A DNA stretch of 64,000 nucleotides from Cliona cf. orientalis (taxonomy: Eukaryota; Porifera; Demospongiae; Clionaida; Clionaidae): assembly GCA_963930775.1 (NCBI GenBank), contig CAWVNT010000209.1:274449-338448 (forward strand), written 5' to 3'. The position numbers and the translations under genes are program-made. Below, one piece after another: positions 23,472 to 34,869 of this stretch. Numbering within the stretch: the first letter of the stretch is position 1; each line of letters opens with the position of its first letter. A model generated the notes under the pieces. It had not been told where the DNA came from. It was given only the letters and a program-made list of their open reading frames with translations, and did not search any database.

Positions 23472-25640
23472 ATGGCTGATTTTAAAGGCAAAGAGCTTCT
23501 TCGGAGGCTTTCCTGGCTTGTTTATCAGGATGAGGAAAACTTTAGGATGCAACTGGAGTCAGCTGTAGGTGGTCTTACATCTGTTTAGAGAACGTTCTCG
23601 AGTGTGTTCCTCTTTCCCTTAGAAAAACACGCTCTCGAGAGTGCTCTCTTACCATTACATTCTTTCTCTTAGGGTTTCAGTTCATATGATTACACATCCA
23701 CGGAGGCGGCCTGCATTATCCTAGCTTGTGAGTTACGGACCGGGAAAAACTTTACTCTAGAACAAATTCAAAATGGAGAGCTGAAAGATCACCTTCTACC
23801 TTCAGATTATGACTTGGACAAACGAGTGAGTAACTTACTTTTTAACCGAGATATTTCCCTTTCAAACGTAATCTTCAGGGTGATGGTAACAAACTTTGAA
23901 TAAAACCACATCCTTCCCACTCGAGATCTAGTGTGCTGGCTAATTGTGTGCACGAGTTTTTCTTTTTAGGTGCAAGGGTTGTTATTACGCACTGTTGGAC
24001 TTTTTCTTACTCGCTATCTGAGAACGTTCTCGAGAACGCCTCTCGAATTATTCAATCCGAGCGCTCTCAAAAGCGTTCTCCCTGATCTACTTTTCTTATA
24101 CTAATCTTTGATATTTCATCTCCCGGAGTTACGAGCCCAACACGATGTGGCTATCTGAGAAGCTTATACTCGCCGTGATTTGGACCTTCAAGAACTCATC
24201 TCTGGGGCTCAGAAACAATGGGAGGAGCGTGACAAAACCCCCGCCCCTGATTTGGCTCTTATGACCAAGGCCGACATACATGGGCGACAGAGTGAACAAC
24301 GGTTTGGGCGAGACACACTGCTTGCCACCCAGGCTAGTTTGCTGAAGGCTACCGGGGAAACAACCATATCAGACGATTCACGCCAGTATTTGATGATGAG
24401 TGTAAGTATTTTTGGAGAACGTTCTCGAGTGTGTTATCCTTCTTTAGTTTGGCTGAACGCTCTCGAGTGCGCTCTCTATCTAAACTCTCACTTTGGTGTC
24501 TTTCTTTTCAGGCCATGCATGACCTTCAATCAGCGAACAGTCTGGAGGCCCGGGCCATTTGTCTACGCCAAGAAGCCCTGTCTCGAATCATCCTGTCTCT
24601 CAGGGGAACTGCTGCCTCTGGGTTTCTCAAATTTGTAATCGACACTTTTGGAAACGAAAAAGACTTTTCGACCGCTCAAGCCGAAGCAGCTCTTCACGTT
24701 GAAGGTGACACCGAAGACGAGGATGCAGGAGACGAGGTCCAAGCAGCTCCAGGATCTTCTATGGACACTGATCCCGGGAAAATACCTGATGTCTGTTCTA
24801 TCAGTAGTGCCAAACCCGTTTATCCTGTTAGCGAGGATTTGCTGAATTCAACTGGAGTTCCAAAGGAATTTATCTCTGACCCTACCCCCTGTGGGCCCTC
24901 TAGGGTTTCCACTTACTTCTGCCTGTACGGAGAATGCAAAGCTGTCGCTGCCCAAAAGGCTCTTATGATGACTCATGTAAGAAGAAAACATCTCGGTGTG
25001 GCTATAGGCTGTAAATACTGTGGGAAGCAATGGTGGGCAGGCCGCCCCTTTGCACCGCACATGGAAAAGGAGCACCCCGAACTTTCTAGACCGGACTGGT
25101 ATACCCCCATAAATCCCAAGGAGGCGGCCGAGGAGGAGGCAGAAGAGGCTAGGAAGTCTGCAGAGGAGATTCAGAGTTCCTCCGTTTCAACCATTCCTCT
25201 AATGTAATTTTCTTCTTTTTAATCTTCGGTATTTTTGTTCGAAATTTTTCCTTGGTTCTTATCTTGCGAACTTTCTATAAAATTTTTACTTTTCCTCTTG
25301 CAGTACCTCCTCCACAGCCGATTCTGCCTTCCCCTCCAGCCTCCCTCCTACTAAGGAAAGCTCATCCGAAGAACTCTTTTCTGCTGAAGAGGACACAGTT
25401 CATTCATCTCCGACTGAGGGTTATGATGTTGCCGCTTGTGTAGAGTCCCCCAGAACCTCCTCATCAAAATCCCTTCTATCTCAAAAATCTCATCCCAAAA
25501 TTGAGGCCATTCGCTACAGGATACCTAAATCTTTTGTTCGGCCGTCCTCTCAAAATCTCCCTCCAATTTCTTCCCAAAAACATCTTTTTGCTGACGAAGG
25601 TGACTTAGAAGCTGAGGAGATTCTCCTGGACTCTGACTAA
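23472..25640 (+). CDS. Antisense spliced C2H2 zinc-finger gene inside the LTR
   Basis: Exons: 23472-23564 (MADFKGKELLRRLSW..), 23673-23825 (..EAACIILACELRTGKNF..), from 23970, about 24155-24401 (..DLDLQELISGAQKQWEERD..), 24512-25203 and 25304-25640, with GT..AG borders and matching phases except between the third and fourth, where the join is unclear. The large exon has an acidic stretch, then two finger-like units: CLYGEC..THVRRKH and CKYCGKQWW..HMEKEH. The C-terminus is Ser-rich. It may bind DNA or chromatin; this is inference from the fingers. Introns 1 and 4 each hold a paired-palindrome module, as does the 3' UTR, where AATAAA occurs near 25,797. It runs opposite to the retrotransposon, in the place where some elements carry an env-like gene. 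Confidence 0.75.
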
Positions 25641-26301
25641 ATGTTTTTTTTTTTCAGGATTTGCAATTGGACTACACTCATTTTCATTATACACGGTTTC
25701 ACTTGTCATTCATCCTTACTCATCCTTTCTATTCAAGTTTGTTCTCATTTTCATTATACACGGCTTCATGTATCATGCATCCTTTTTCATTTGTTTAATA
25801 AATATTATATTCATAACCGGTTGTTTGTCTCTTTTCCGAGTGCGCTCTCAAGAGCGCTCCCCTTTTTGTTTTCTCTGAACGCTCTCGAGAACGTTCTCTG
25901 TGTGTTTCCTTATTCACTACCATAGTCTCTTTAATGTTCGTAACTTTATAAATTCTAACGAGTACCTTGGGAATTCGATTAACAAGTATGCCTAACAATA
26001 AACTTTACAAAATTTAAGATTTTGTAAAAATGTTTCAACAACGTTTTTATAATCGACAACAGTCAATCAACATTTTCATCAGCCTGAATTGTCCTGACTG
26101 GGTAAGGAAAACCACTAAATGATGTAAGAATCTAGGTGCTTTCACCCTGACTCACAGAAAGTCTGGACCGGAATTTTCTTAGTAAAATCCCGCTTTCTGA
26201 TCAAACTATTCTTTTCACTCTAGTTTAAGAGGTCCATTGAGGATTTTATACTCTACGGTATCCCCCCAGTTTTCAGTTCAACAATTCATAGGAATCAGAC
26301 A

Positions 26302-26333
26302 CTGTCTGTTTCCTCTTTTCCTCCCTATTTTGA
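26302..26333 (-). other. Candidate polypurine tract
   Basis: On the minus strand this reads as a purine-rich run (AGGGAGGAAAAGAGGAAAC and on) ending just before TGTCTGATTCC. Ty3-type elements prime plus-strand DNA from such a tract immediately upstream of the 3' LTR. It is not perfectly purine at its end, so the exact LTR border is tentative. Confidence 0.5.
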
Positions 26334-26357
26334 AATCATCTCTTAGTGATTTCATTT

Positions 26358-29300
26358 TTAATCTTTGTTAAAGTATTCGGTCATAAGAATGTTACCTTTG
26401 ACCAATGCTTGTCTCCGGGAATTATTTTCCTGGATACTTTCGTATTGTTTTGAACTCAAAGGAAACAACATGTTCCTGTGTAGAGTCCTGATGTTTCTGG
26501 TACCAGATTCCTTTACGCTTTGGACCATAAAGACTGGCTTCTTCCCATTCTGACTCAGTACTCGATAAGGGGTTATTTCCCATTTATCTGCTACTTTATG
26601 GTCTCTTCCGAAAGCCTTGATTCTAACCATAACTAAATCTCCTGGTTTAATTTTCATGCATTTGTGTTTCTGATCAAAATACTTTTTATGCCTTAGCATA
26701 TGATCAGAACTAGCTCCTTGTGCTATTTCATAGGCTTGCTCTAAAGTTTGTTTGAGTTTCCTTACGAACTCACACAAGGTTTCTTGTTCCCTGTTTTCGG
26801 GTAATCCGAATTCTACGTCTATTGGGATTCTTGGTTCCCTCCCAAAGAATAAAAAGAAGGGGCTATATCCGGTAGTTTGGCTGTTTGTACAATTGTAGGC
26901 ATATGTCAATGCCTGTATTTTCCCTATCCAATCTACTTTTTCTTCGGGATTCAATGTGCCTATCATGTTTAGTAAGGTTTTGTTGAATCTCTCTACTTGT
27001 CCATTTCCCTGGGGTCTATATGGGCAAGTCCTGATCTTAGTTATTTTTGTCTCCTTACAAAGTTCTTCAAACAGCTCTGCTTCAAAACTACCACCCTGAT
27101 CTGTTAGTATTTTCTCTGGCCAGCCATACTGGGAAAGATATTTTTCCCATAATGTTTCTGCTACTGTCTTTGCTTTTTGGTTATGAGTCACATAAGCTTG
27201 GGAGAATCTTGTGAAGTGATCAGTTACTACCAAGACATTTACAGGTTTCTTTTTCTCACCCTTACTGTCTTTTCCCACTTGTCCTATTGTTAGGAAGTCC
27301 AAGTGTAACATTTCTAGGGGGTACGAACATTCTATCCTTTCCAGTTCGGAAGTTTCTTCAGTTGTTTTAAAAGTCAAACACCTGCTGCAGTTTCTGATGT
27401 GTTCCCTTGTATCATTTATGAGCCCATTCCAGAAGAATCTCTTCTGTAGCAGAAATGTTGTTTTATCCATACCTTGATGTCCAAATTCATCATGGCAGGC
27501 TTCCAGGGCCCTCTTTCTAAATCTCTGTGGCAGTATAAATTGGAAGGTTTCCTTCCCTGTTTTCTTATGTTTCAATACTTTATACAGCAACCCATGTTGT
27601 ATTACCAAATTCTTCCTTTGTTTGAATAATTGTCTAATCAAGTGGGGGTCTTTCTTTGTGATTGGCCCTCTTTTTCCCTTTTTCCATGCCAGTACGGACC
27701 CAATCACACCATCTTTTTGTTGTTCTTCTTTCCAGTCTTCCCAAGATTTATGAGCTACCCCTGACAACTGGAGATTTTTCATTATTACAGGGGTTTCCCG
27801 TTGGTTTACTCCTACAAAGGGAATACTTACATCAGCTGCCCCTCCACTGTCTAATATTGCTTTTACTTCCACTTCCATAATGGTTTCTACCTTTTCTTCT
27901 TCTCTATCTATTCTAGATAAAGAGTCAGCTACTTGATTCAATCTCCCTGGCTTATAATGGACTTTGAAATTGTATGGGCCCTGTAAAGCAGCTATCCATC
28001 TCTGTCCTGTCGCGTCTAACTTTGCGGAGGACAGAACATAGGATAATGGATTGTTGTCTGTGAATACCTCGAAGGTACTACCATATAGATATTCATGAAA
28101 TCTATCGGTTATACTCCATTTTAGAGCCAGAAATTCCAGCTTATGAGTGGTGTAATTCTTCTCAGCTTTATTCAAAGTTCTACTTGTGTAAGCTACTGGT
28201 CTTTCTTTTCCATCATCTCCTACTTGAGATAGCACTGCCCCTAATCCTTTCTTGCTCGCATCTGTGGTGAGTTTGAATGGTTTTTCATAGTTGGCATAAG
28301 CTAAAACTGGGGTTTCTGTACAGATTTTCTTCAGGGATTGGAAGGATTCCTCACAGTCTGGGGTCCACTCCACTTTCTTGTTCTTTCTCTTTGCATTATC
28401 TCCCGAAATTAACTTATTTAGGGAGTTTGCTACTTGGGCATACTGTTTAATAAATTTTCTGTAATAGTTAGTGAACCCCAAAAATTGCCTTACATCTGTT
28501 ACTGTTTTAGGCTGGGGCCATTCTTTAATATCCAAAATCTTTTTGGGATCTGTCTCTATTCCTGATTTAGATACAATATGCCCTAGGTATGCAATCCAAT
28601 CTCTGAAAAATTCGCACTTCGAAGGTTTCAGCTTTAGCCCTGCCTCCCTCATCTTTTGGAAAACCCCTTTTAGTCTTATTAGATGTTCCTCAGGTGTTTT
28701 AGAAAACACAATCACATCATCTAAGTAAATGATACACCAGTTTAAATGCATCTCCCCCAGGCAGCTTTCCATCAGGCACTGGAAGGTTGCCGGAGCATTG
28801 GTTAGACCGAATGGCATCCGCACACATTCATAGAATCCCAAGGGCCCCACCGTGAATGCTGTTAAAGCCTTGCTTTCCTCTGATAGTTCTACCTGCCAAT
28901 AGCCCGACTTTAAATCAACTGAACTGAAGATCTGAGCCCCATTTAAACAGTCTAAGGACTCCTCTATTCTAGGAAGACTATAAGCATCTTTTACTGTTCT
29001 TTCGTTGAGTTTTCGGAGATCTATGCAGAACCTAAGACTTCCATCCTTCTTTCTTACTAGCACAATGGCGCTGGCCCAAGGGCTTTGACTTTTTCGTATT
29101 GCACCTATGTTTATCATTTCTTCCAAATGCTTACGAACTTCCTCAAATTGTTGAGGAGGAATTCTCCTATAGCATTCCTTAAATGGTTTATCATCCAGGA
29201 GTTTGATTTCATGTTTGACGAGCTTTGTGTGTCCTAACTCAGTATCTTTTAGGGCGAAAATGTCTTGGTAGTCCCTGATGAGTGCCCTGGCTCCTTCTTG

Positions 29301-30183
29301 ATTCCCTTCTGACCAATTTTCTAATCCCTGTAAATCCAGAACTTGGAAAAGTTTTTCTACCCTGCTTTCTACATTTTCCTTCTCTGTTTTGTCTGAATTT
29401 TCCTTTTCTATCTTAGGGGCTAACATACTAGGTATGGCATTGGCTGGCCCAATTTCTGCTACTACTTTTCCTTTTTGTAAGGTGATTGGTTTACACGTCA
29501 GGTTTTTCAATATTACCGGGACCCTATCCGATCCTTGTTTCAGAATCCCATAACAGGGTACCACAGCTAAATTTGGTAATTCTCTTTCATTCTCTTCTCT
29601 ATCTTCTGTGATTATATGAATGTTTTTATGGTGTTGTCTAACTTTGCTCTTGGCAGACAGCCTCACCGTATGGAATGGTTTAATTACTACATTCTTAGTG
29701 ACCTTTACTTCTCCCCCTACTTTCTTCAGTTCAAAAGGGGTGTCCTCTTTGGTGACTACATTCTGTTTCATCGTAATCTTCCAACCTAAACTCCCTCTCT
29801 GCCACTTCCTTCCCATATTTTCTAGTTCTTCTTTGGTGGCCGTTTCCAATATCATATCTATATGCAATGTCCCTATAGCTACCGGCACCCTCTTCCCATA
29901 TTCACTATCTTTTACTACTAGCATGAGGACATCCTCTTTGAATCCCCTAACTTCAGGGATATCTAGATTCAATTCCACATAGCCCTCGTAGGGGATCTCT
30001 AATCCCCCTGTCCCCTCTAAATCTAATAAAGTTTGTAAGTGTTGAATTTTCAATCCTAATTCATTTACCCTGGTCCTGGTAATGGAGGAGAGTTGAGCTC
30101 CCGAATCTAATAATACTTTAGTTTTTATCCCTTCTATTTGAGCATACGTTTCATTAGGTTCCCCTATCAGCCTTATTAAAGGG
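26358..30183 (-). CDS. pol: Ty3-type Pol (protease, reverse transcriptase, RNase H, integrase)
   Basis: An open frame of more than 1,230 codons, conserved upstream to overlap the end of gag. Protease motif DSGA is at about 30,096-30,107. Counting from 30,053: RT core YLDDVIVF near residue 446, RNase H TTDASKKGLGAV near 600, integrase HHCC zinc site (HDEFGHQGM..CSRC) near 855-890, and DDE residues in LHLDFL, LTDQGGSF and GNGQVERF. Domain order PR-RT-RH-IN is that of Ty3/mdg4. The ATG-less start and a -1 offset to gag (gag ends ..NNTS, pol reads CCC CAA CAA across the same bases) suggest Gag-Pol expression by -1 frameshifting, though no canonical slippery heptamer is evident. No stop codon interrupts the domains. 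Confidence 0.95.
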
Positions 30184-30217
30184 TCAGGGTTGTGAAATCT
30201 GGATATGGATCCCTGTT

Positions 30218-31703
30218 TTATGATGTATTGTTGGGGGCCTCCTTTCCCTCTGGAGGAGGTTCATCCCCTTGCAACCTCCTCCAATCGATGTTTCCCGGGG
30301 AGGGGCATTCTCGCCACCCATGCCCCCAACCGCCACATCGGTAACATTGAAGTGGTTTCTTCCCTTGTCTGAAAGGTCCATGACTGGTTATTTCTGGTCC
30401 TTTCATTTTTGGTACCCCTCCTCTTTCGCTGGATTTCTTTACAGGTGAACAAGGGGCACTAGCACTCTTTGGTTTGACATTATTTGCTTTTAACATTGCT
30501 GTCAGGTTTTCTATTCGATTATTCAGCTCTTGAATTTTGGAATTTTCATTTTTGTCCACTACCCGACGGCCTATTAGTCTCGCTGAAGCTCCTTTACTTT
30601 CTGTGAATTCTAATTCTGCTTCTTTTGCGGCATCTAACAATTCTTCATAGGTGGTATCATCCTGTTTAAATAGGTACCTAGTGGCATTTCTTAGTCCGGG
30701 AATCATTCCGAAATACAGCCTTTCTTTCAACTGGGCCCCCCCCCATAACGTTCTGGGAAGACTGCCTTTAATTTCTTATAGTGGTTCTCTAACCTTCCTG
30801 CATACTGTTGTACTCCCTCGGTTTGTTCCTGTCCAAGCTGAAAAAATTCATATTGGAGCCTATCAGTAGACTAGTTTTTCGGAAATGGTGCTCTAATCTT
30901 TCTAGGATTGTTCCTAAAGGAGCACCAAATCCTACGTACTCTACCAAATCCCTAGCTTCACCTCTTACTGAATTGATTATTCCCGACCTTATCGCATCCT
31001 CAGTGTGTTGGGTTTGTGAACCTTTAACTTGGAAGATCCACTGTTCGAATGACCCTTCCTCCCTGGGTACCGGCTCTGTCCCTGAGAAATTTGGGAGATC
31101 TGGGGCTTTACTTATCTTGTACACTACATTCCCCTTTTCATCCATTCTCGGAGCCATCCCATAGGGACCACTAGTGGTGGGGGCAACTCCCTCCCTACTG
31201 TTTTTCTCCATTACTTTTATTTTCTCATGGAGTCCCTGTACCACTTCAGCTAACTGGGACCGATAAGACTCTTGTTCTTTCTTTATAGACTGGACCTGGT
31301 TCCTAACTTCTTCCTGTTGAATCTTTTGGTATTCTTTTTCTCTATGTATGTTGAGTAAACTTGCTCTCCCCGACATAACACATCCTATCTCTACGTCCAA
31401 TTCTCCCCACTTTCCTGCCCCATGCATAATCTGGGAAATCTCCACGACCGGGCTCCCTTGTTCGAATTCGATCAATGCTTCTCAGTCACTCAGTATCGAT
31501 ATCTGATAGGGTAGCACTCCTGTCTTTTCCTGAATTAGGCGGGCCAAATTCACTGTGGTCATACACCCCACAGGTAGAACATTTTCATGTCTCCCTGTTA
31601 CAGTCAAAAGAATACTCAAATCCTGGACAATCTTGTCATTTCCCCCCATATCGTGAAACTCTTCCCCTTCCCTCCCTATTTCTAAAGTCTCTTCTTTGGA
31701 CAT
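30218..31703 (-). pseudogene. gag: Gag with N-terminal ubiquitin-like domain, lightly broken
   Basis: Starting at 31,703 (MSKEETLEIG) the first ~110 residues have the order of a ubiquitin fold: strands ILLTVTG and VLPVG, helix TTVNLARLIQEKTG, then QISIL and later GELDVEIG. One in-frame TGA (31,482-31,484) follows ISILSD. The frame then continues through a PNMA-like capsid region (PDLPNFSG, FEQWIFQVKG, LEHHF). Two frame slips follow, at a T run near 30,845 and a G run near 30,738. After them come the rest of capsid and a CCHC knuckle CYRCGGWGHGWREC. The nearby pol is intact, so these breaks may be recent, or may be assembly errors in homopolymers. Confidence 0.8.
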
Positions 31704-32553
31704 GCTTTTCCGTCTACCCCTTCCAAAGAAACTACCTAACCTTCGCAGACCCTGAATTTTGTTAGTTAGGTTAGATCTTATCTCTATCTGATTTCGTTAG
31801 TTGTGGCTTTCTTTACAACTTATAATCATCTCATGCGTTTGACTAGCACCATTTATCACAATACGTATCAAAGATTACTTTTATCCCAAAACATAGAAAT
31901 AAACTCTATTTTAAATAGAACTTTGACTGTAAAAATATATCACATCAATTGAGACCTTTATTACTGGACTCAATTCTCTACAGTTGTGGCTCTCCTTAGC
32001 TGGTCTCCTTCTCCATCTTTTCTGGGGTGGGATGAAAGAAAATAACTTAGCACATAAGTACTCACGGATCCGTTTCTTCTTTGTGACTCCACAGTCACTT
32101 CCAGCTAAGTCCTTTTTGATCAAGTTCACTTTACTAAATATTATTCCGAGTATTTGAATCACCGTCTTTGAGAGTTCTCCCAGTCTCTCAGTCACTGTTT
32201 AACTGGTTTCCGGGACCACTACTCCATTCTTTGATTGTTCAGGATTGTTTGAGTTTTTCCTTCTTCAAAGTTCATCGATGATTTGCAACTCCTTCTGTCA
32301 CTCTTGTTTTTACCCCACTCCACCATCACCCACTGCGATGTCGGGTAATAACTGGATGTGCAAATCACTCCCGTAACCCGAGAACGTTCTCAAGTGTGTC
32401 TCTCTCCTTCAATTTGCACAACGTTCTTGAGAGCACTCTCCAAACACTCTCGACTCTCCGAACTCGTCCGGAGACCACCGATCTTCATTGGAACGCCAAG
32501 TACATGGACTCTTCACTCCTGCTTTCACTACTGGATCTTGCTGCTCATTCTTT
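31704..32553. other. 5' leader of the H3-bearing retrotransposon
   Basis: Between PBS and gag. A 94-codon minus-strand open stretch at 31,911-32,195 is basic (VTKKKRIREY, RWRRRPAKES) and may be a small leader-encoded peptide, but nothing confirms it. The eighth paired-palindrome module lies here at 32,380-32,440, outside the LTR. Confidence 0.4.
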
Positions 32554-32574
32554 CGAGTCCCATATTGGGCGCCA
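32554..32574 (-). other. Primer binding site
   Basis: Three bases inside the LTR end (..GTTTCA), the minus strand reads TGGCGCCCAATATGGGACTC. TGGCGCCC is the usual start of a lysine-tRNA type PBS. It fixes this LTR as the 5' one and the element as minus-strand. Confidence 0.8.
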
Positions 32575-32577
32575 AAT

Positions 32578-34869
32578 TGAAACACGCTGCTTTAAGGGGA
32601 GCGTCTGGATTCTGGACTCGATTAGTGTTGAGCGTTGCATAAAGACACAAAGCGGCTTGGCGAACACAGTTTATTAACAAAAACCAAATTTAGAAAGGCG
32701 AAACCTTGAGAAAGCCACAACAGACTACAAAAGTGTAAAAACGGTTGCACACCTTCTTGAATCGAATTTAACCCATGTACTGGTGCGTCATCGCGTGCGA
32801 CCTCTTATTTATATGAGTTCTTTATGATGTCACAGCTTGACGTCATAATTACATAAATGATGTCACGATTACATCATCGCTCAGTATGGTAATTGGTTAA
32901 CTCTCCTGAGATGACGTAATATCCTTGTATTTTGATTGGCTTTGTGATTTTGAGTACTCACGTGACTTGGTCACTGGGTACTGTTTCTAAATATAGAACG
33001 CTCTCGAGAACATGCTCAATTCCCTAGATAGAGATGTTCTCGAGTGCATTCTCTCAAATGACAGCTAAAGTTTAAAAATAGTACCCCCCCCCCACTCTCC
33101 TGTTACATTCTTCCCCTCTTTCGTGAAGTCATGTCCCCATGACGACCATATTGTCCCAGATGTGAGTATGTTATTAGCAATTGGAATTATTAGGATATTT
33201 TATTACTTTCAGGAATGGGGTTATCATTGTGCATACAGTTGACAGGTGGGTAAGTACTTTTCCTTCCCTAATTGGAGACCTAACTTATCATAAGAGATAG
33301 AAACTAGACTGTATTCAAATATTACCTACATTGGGGGTCTTCCTTCCCAACTAAACTATAACATATCTTTCACGTTTTCTAGTTAAAATGTTGCGTATGT
33401 GTTGTCTATACACAGGAAACTACCTCGGACTGGAGTAGAACAGGCAGTTCTACAGGGCTTCTCATTTCTGGTGAGTTATTCTTTCTTTTCCCCAATCACT
33501 ATAGTTGCATTAAATGTCGTCCTTATTATACAGAATGAAGAAAACGATATAGTCATCTACTGCCTACCTAGTGTTAGAAGAACATGTGATGTATTTTGAA
33601 ATCACAGGTTCCTTTGGTAAGATCCCTTTTTGAAAAGAACAATATTCTTATGTATTGTCCAATGTTTTGGGTAAGTGAAACAATAAACTTTCCTATGAGA
33701 ACAAACAGATCCAAACTGATAGAAATCATATCTTCATTTCTCTACCGACTATGGGGTTCCTCTCCCCAAATTATAATAACCTTGATTTTGATGAGCGTCC
33801 GTTACTACATGTGAAAGAGTTTATACGACGCAATGACAATTCCGTCTACTCTTCCTTGTTTCCTCTTTCCGTGTTCGTGTTTATGAGGGATGGGAAATGT
33901 ACTCTGATTTTCAACCCATTCCGGAGTCCAATTTTTAAGTGGGAGCACGAAGACAGTCTTTCGGTAAGAGGGTTCAACCCCTAGCTTTATTTTGACAACA
34001 TATCCAAAAACATTCTCTGATGCAGGAATGGAAGATGAGTATAAGGGTCAGTAAGTCCTCGGAGTACATTTCCCCTCTCCTCTTTTTAGCAGTTTCCGTA
34101 GGATGCCTCCCAGTTGGTAAGAGGTGTGGGCCAACTAAAGCTTTTATTTGAATCATGGCCCGAACCTAACATTACTTAACTGAAGTTCTTTTGGTACGAG
34201 AGTAAAAACAACACATGTGATTCAAGTTTAAATATGTTCGGTTGTTTCTTTGTTTATTTTATCGTATAACAAATATCAAACGGAACTTAAATATTCTCTC
34301 GTTTCCTTTTTCAGATTCTCTTCATCTGACGAATGTTTCATCGATATATTAGGTAAGTACATTTTATATACATGCACAATCTTATCTGTGAGTGAGTTAC
34401 AGTTTCTATTTCAGTTCCGAGAACATTCTCGAGTGTGCACTGATTCCGAGAAACCTGAAACGTTCTCGAGAACGTTCTCTAAATCATTGATGACATGTCT
34501 CCGGGATTTTTCCAAGTTTCTCCTCTTATTCTTCTTGCTAATATAATGTCTTTGGGCATTATAGTTACCCTCTTTGCGTGTATTGCTGCCAGGTTGGTGT
34601 CCTCGAACAATCCCACCAAGTAGGCTTCAGCTGACTCCTGTAGAGCCATTATCGCATCTGATTGAAATTTTATGCCTCCTGGGAATCTATCCGATCCCCT
34701 GTCCCGCACCTCACCCTCGGCTATTTCTCGAACTAGTCTCTGGAATGGGAGCTTTCGGATCAGTAATTGGTGGTGGCTTTGAAAGTGACGAATGGCACCC
34801 AATGATCCCAACTGTCCCCGGTATACCAGGGCAGTACTGTCCTTCCCTTTAGCCTTCTCATTTTTCTTC
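32578..34869 (-). repeat. 5' LTR (right copy), running into the gap
   Basis: Begins TGAAACACG (plus orientation) and parallels 19,782-22,069 base by base apart from scattered substitutions and two extra C residues near 33,090. It repeats the antisense exons, the CRE and the H3-like C-terminal coding part (34,479-34,811), then stops at the N gap. The rest of the LTR, the target duplication and the interrupted Helentron exon are not visible. Confidence 0.9.
34479..34869 (-). CDS. Histone H3-like gene, second LTR copy, cut by gap
   Basis: Encodes the same H3 fold as the gene at 21,681-23,210, from [10 protein letters not shown] to the C-terminal DMSSMI, with no amino-acid change seen over the fold. 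Upstream sequence continues as [18 protein letters not shown] before the gap. Its presence at the same offset from the LTR border shows that the H3 gene lies in the LTR. Confidence 0.85.

Larger units (their letters stand above)
19782..26301 (-). repeat. 3' LTR (left copy), probable length about 6.5 kb
   Basis: Starts with TGTAACACG (plus orientation). Repeat identity with the right copy is proven for 19,782-22,069. The right end at 26,301 is my proposal: the LTR would then run TGT...ACA on the minus strand and be preceded by a purine-rich tract at 26,302-26,333. A length above 3.4 kb already follows if the H3 gene is complete in both copies. The copies differ by few substitutions and by C-run length near 20,290. 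Confidence 0.6.
20200..32440. repeat. Eight paired-palindrome modules (two CTCGAG-type dyads 36-38 bp apart)
   Basis: Modules at 20200-20259, 21621-21682, 22971-23032, 23588-23648, 24020-24080, 24415-24477, 25838-25899 and 32380-32440, with right-LTR copies at 32996-33055 and 34419-34480. Each contains two dyads of the form GAGARCGYTCTC centred on or next to CTCGAG. The starts of the two cores are 36, 37, 37, 37, 37, 38, 37 and 37 bp apart, while the sequence between them differs. The second dyad of the 21,621 module is two perfect GAGAACGTTCTC-type halves in a row. They fall in LTR non-coding sequence, the H3 coding region, introns, a 3' UTR and the 5' leader. Confidence 0.9.
19782..34869 (-). 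mobile_element. Ty3-type LTR retrotransposon with gene-bearing giant LTR
   Basis: On the minus strand the order is LTR (right, from 32,578 into the gap), PBS, gag, pol (PR-RT-RH-IN), polypurine-like tract, LTR (left, from 19,782). The direct repeats can be followed for at least 2.29 kb before the N gap. The left end interrupts a Helentron exon, so insertion is certain; the target copy CCATG flanks the left end, while the right flank is hidden. The LTR carries histone H3-like and zinc-finger genes. Pol is open over more than 1,230 codons; gag has one stop and two probable frameshifts. Confidence 0.85.

Noticed and set aside
20200..25899. Treating the palindrome modules simply as heat-shock elements
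   Set aside because: Only dyads with GAACGTTC fit nGAAnnTTCn; many have GAGCGCTC and would not bind HSF well. The constant 37-bp pitch is not explained by HSEs.
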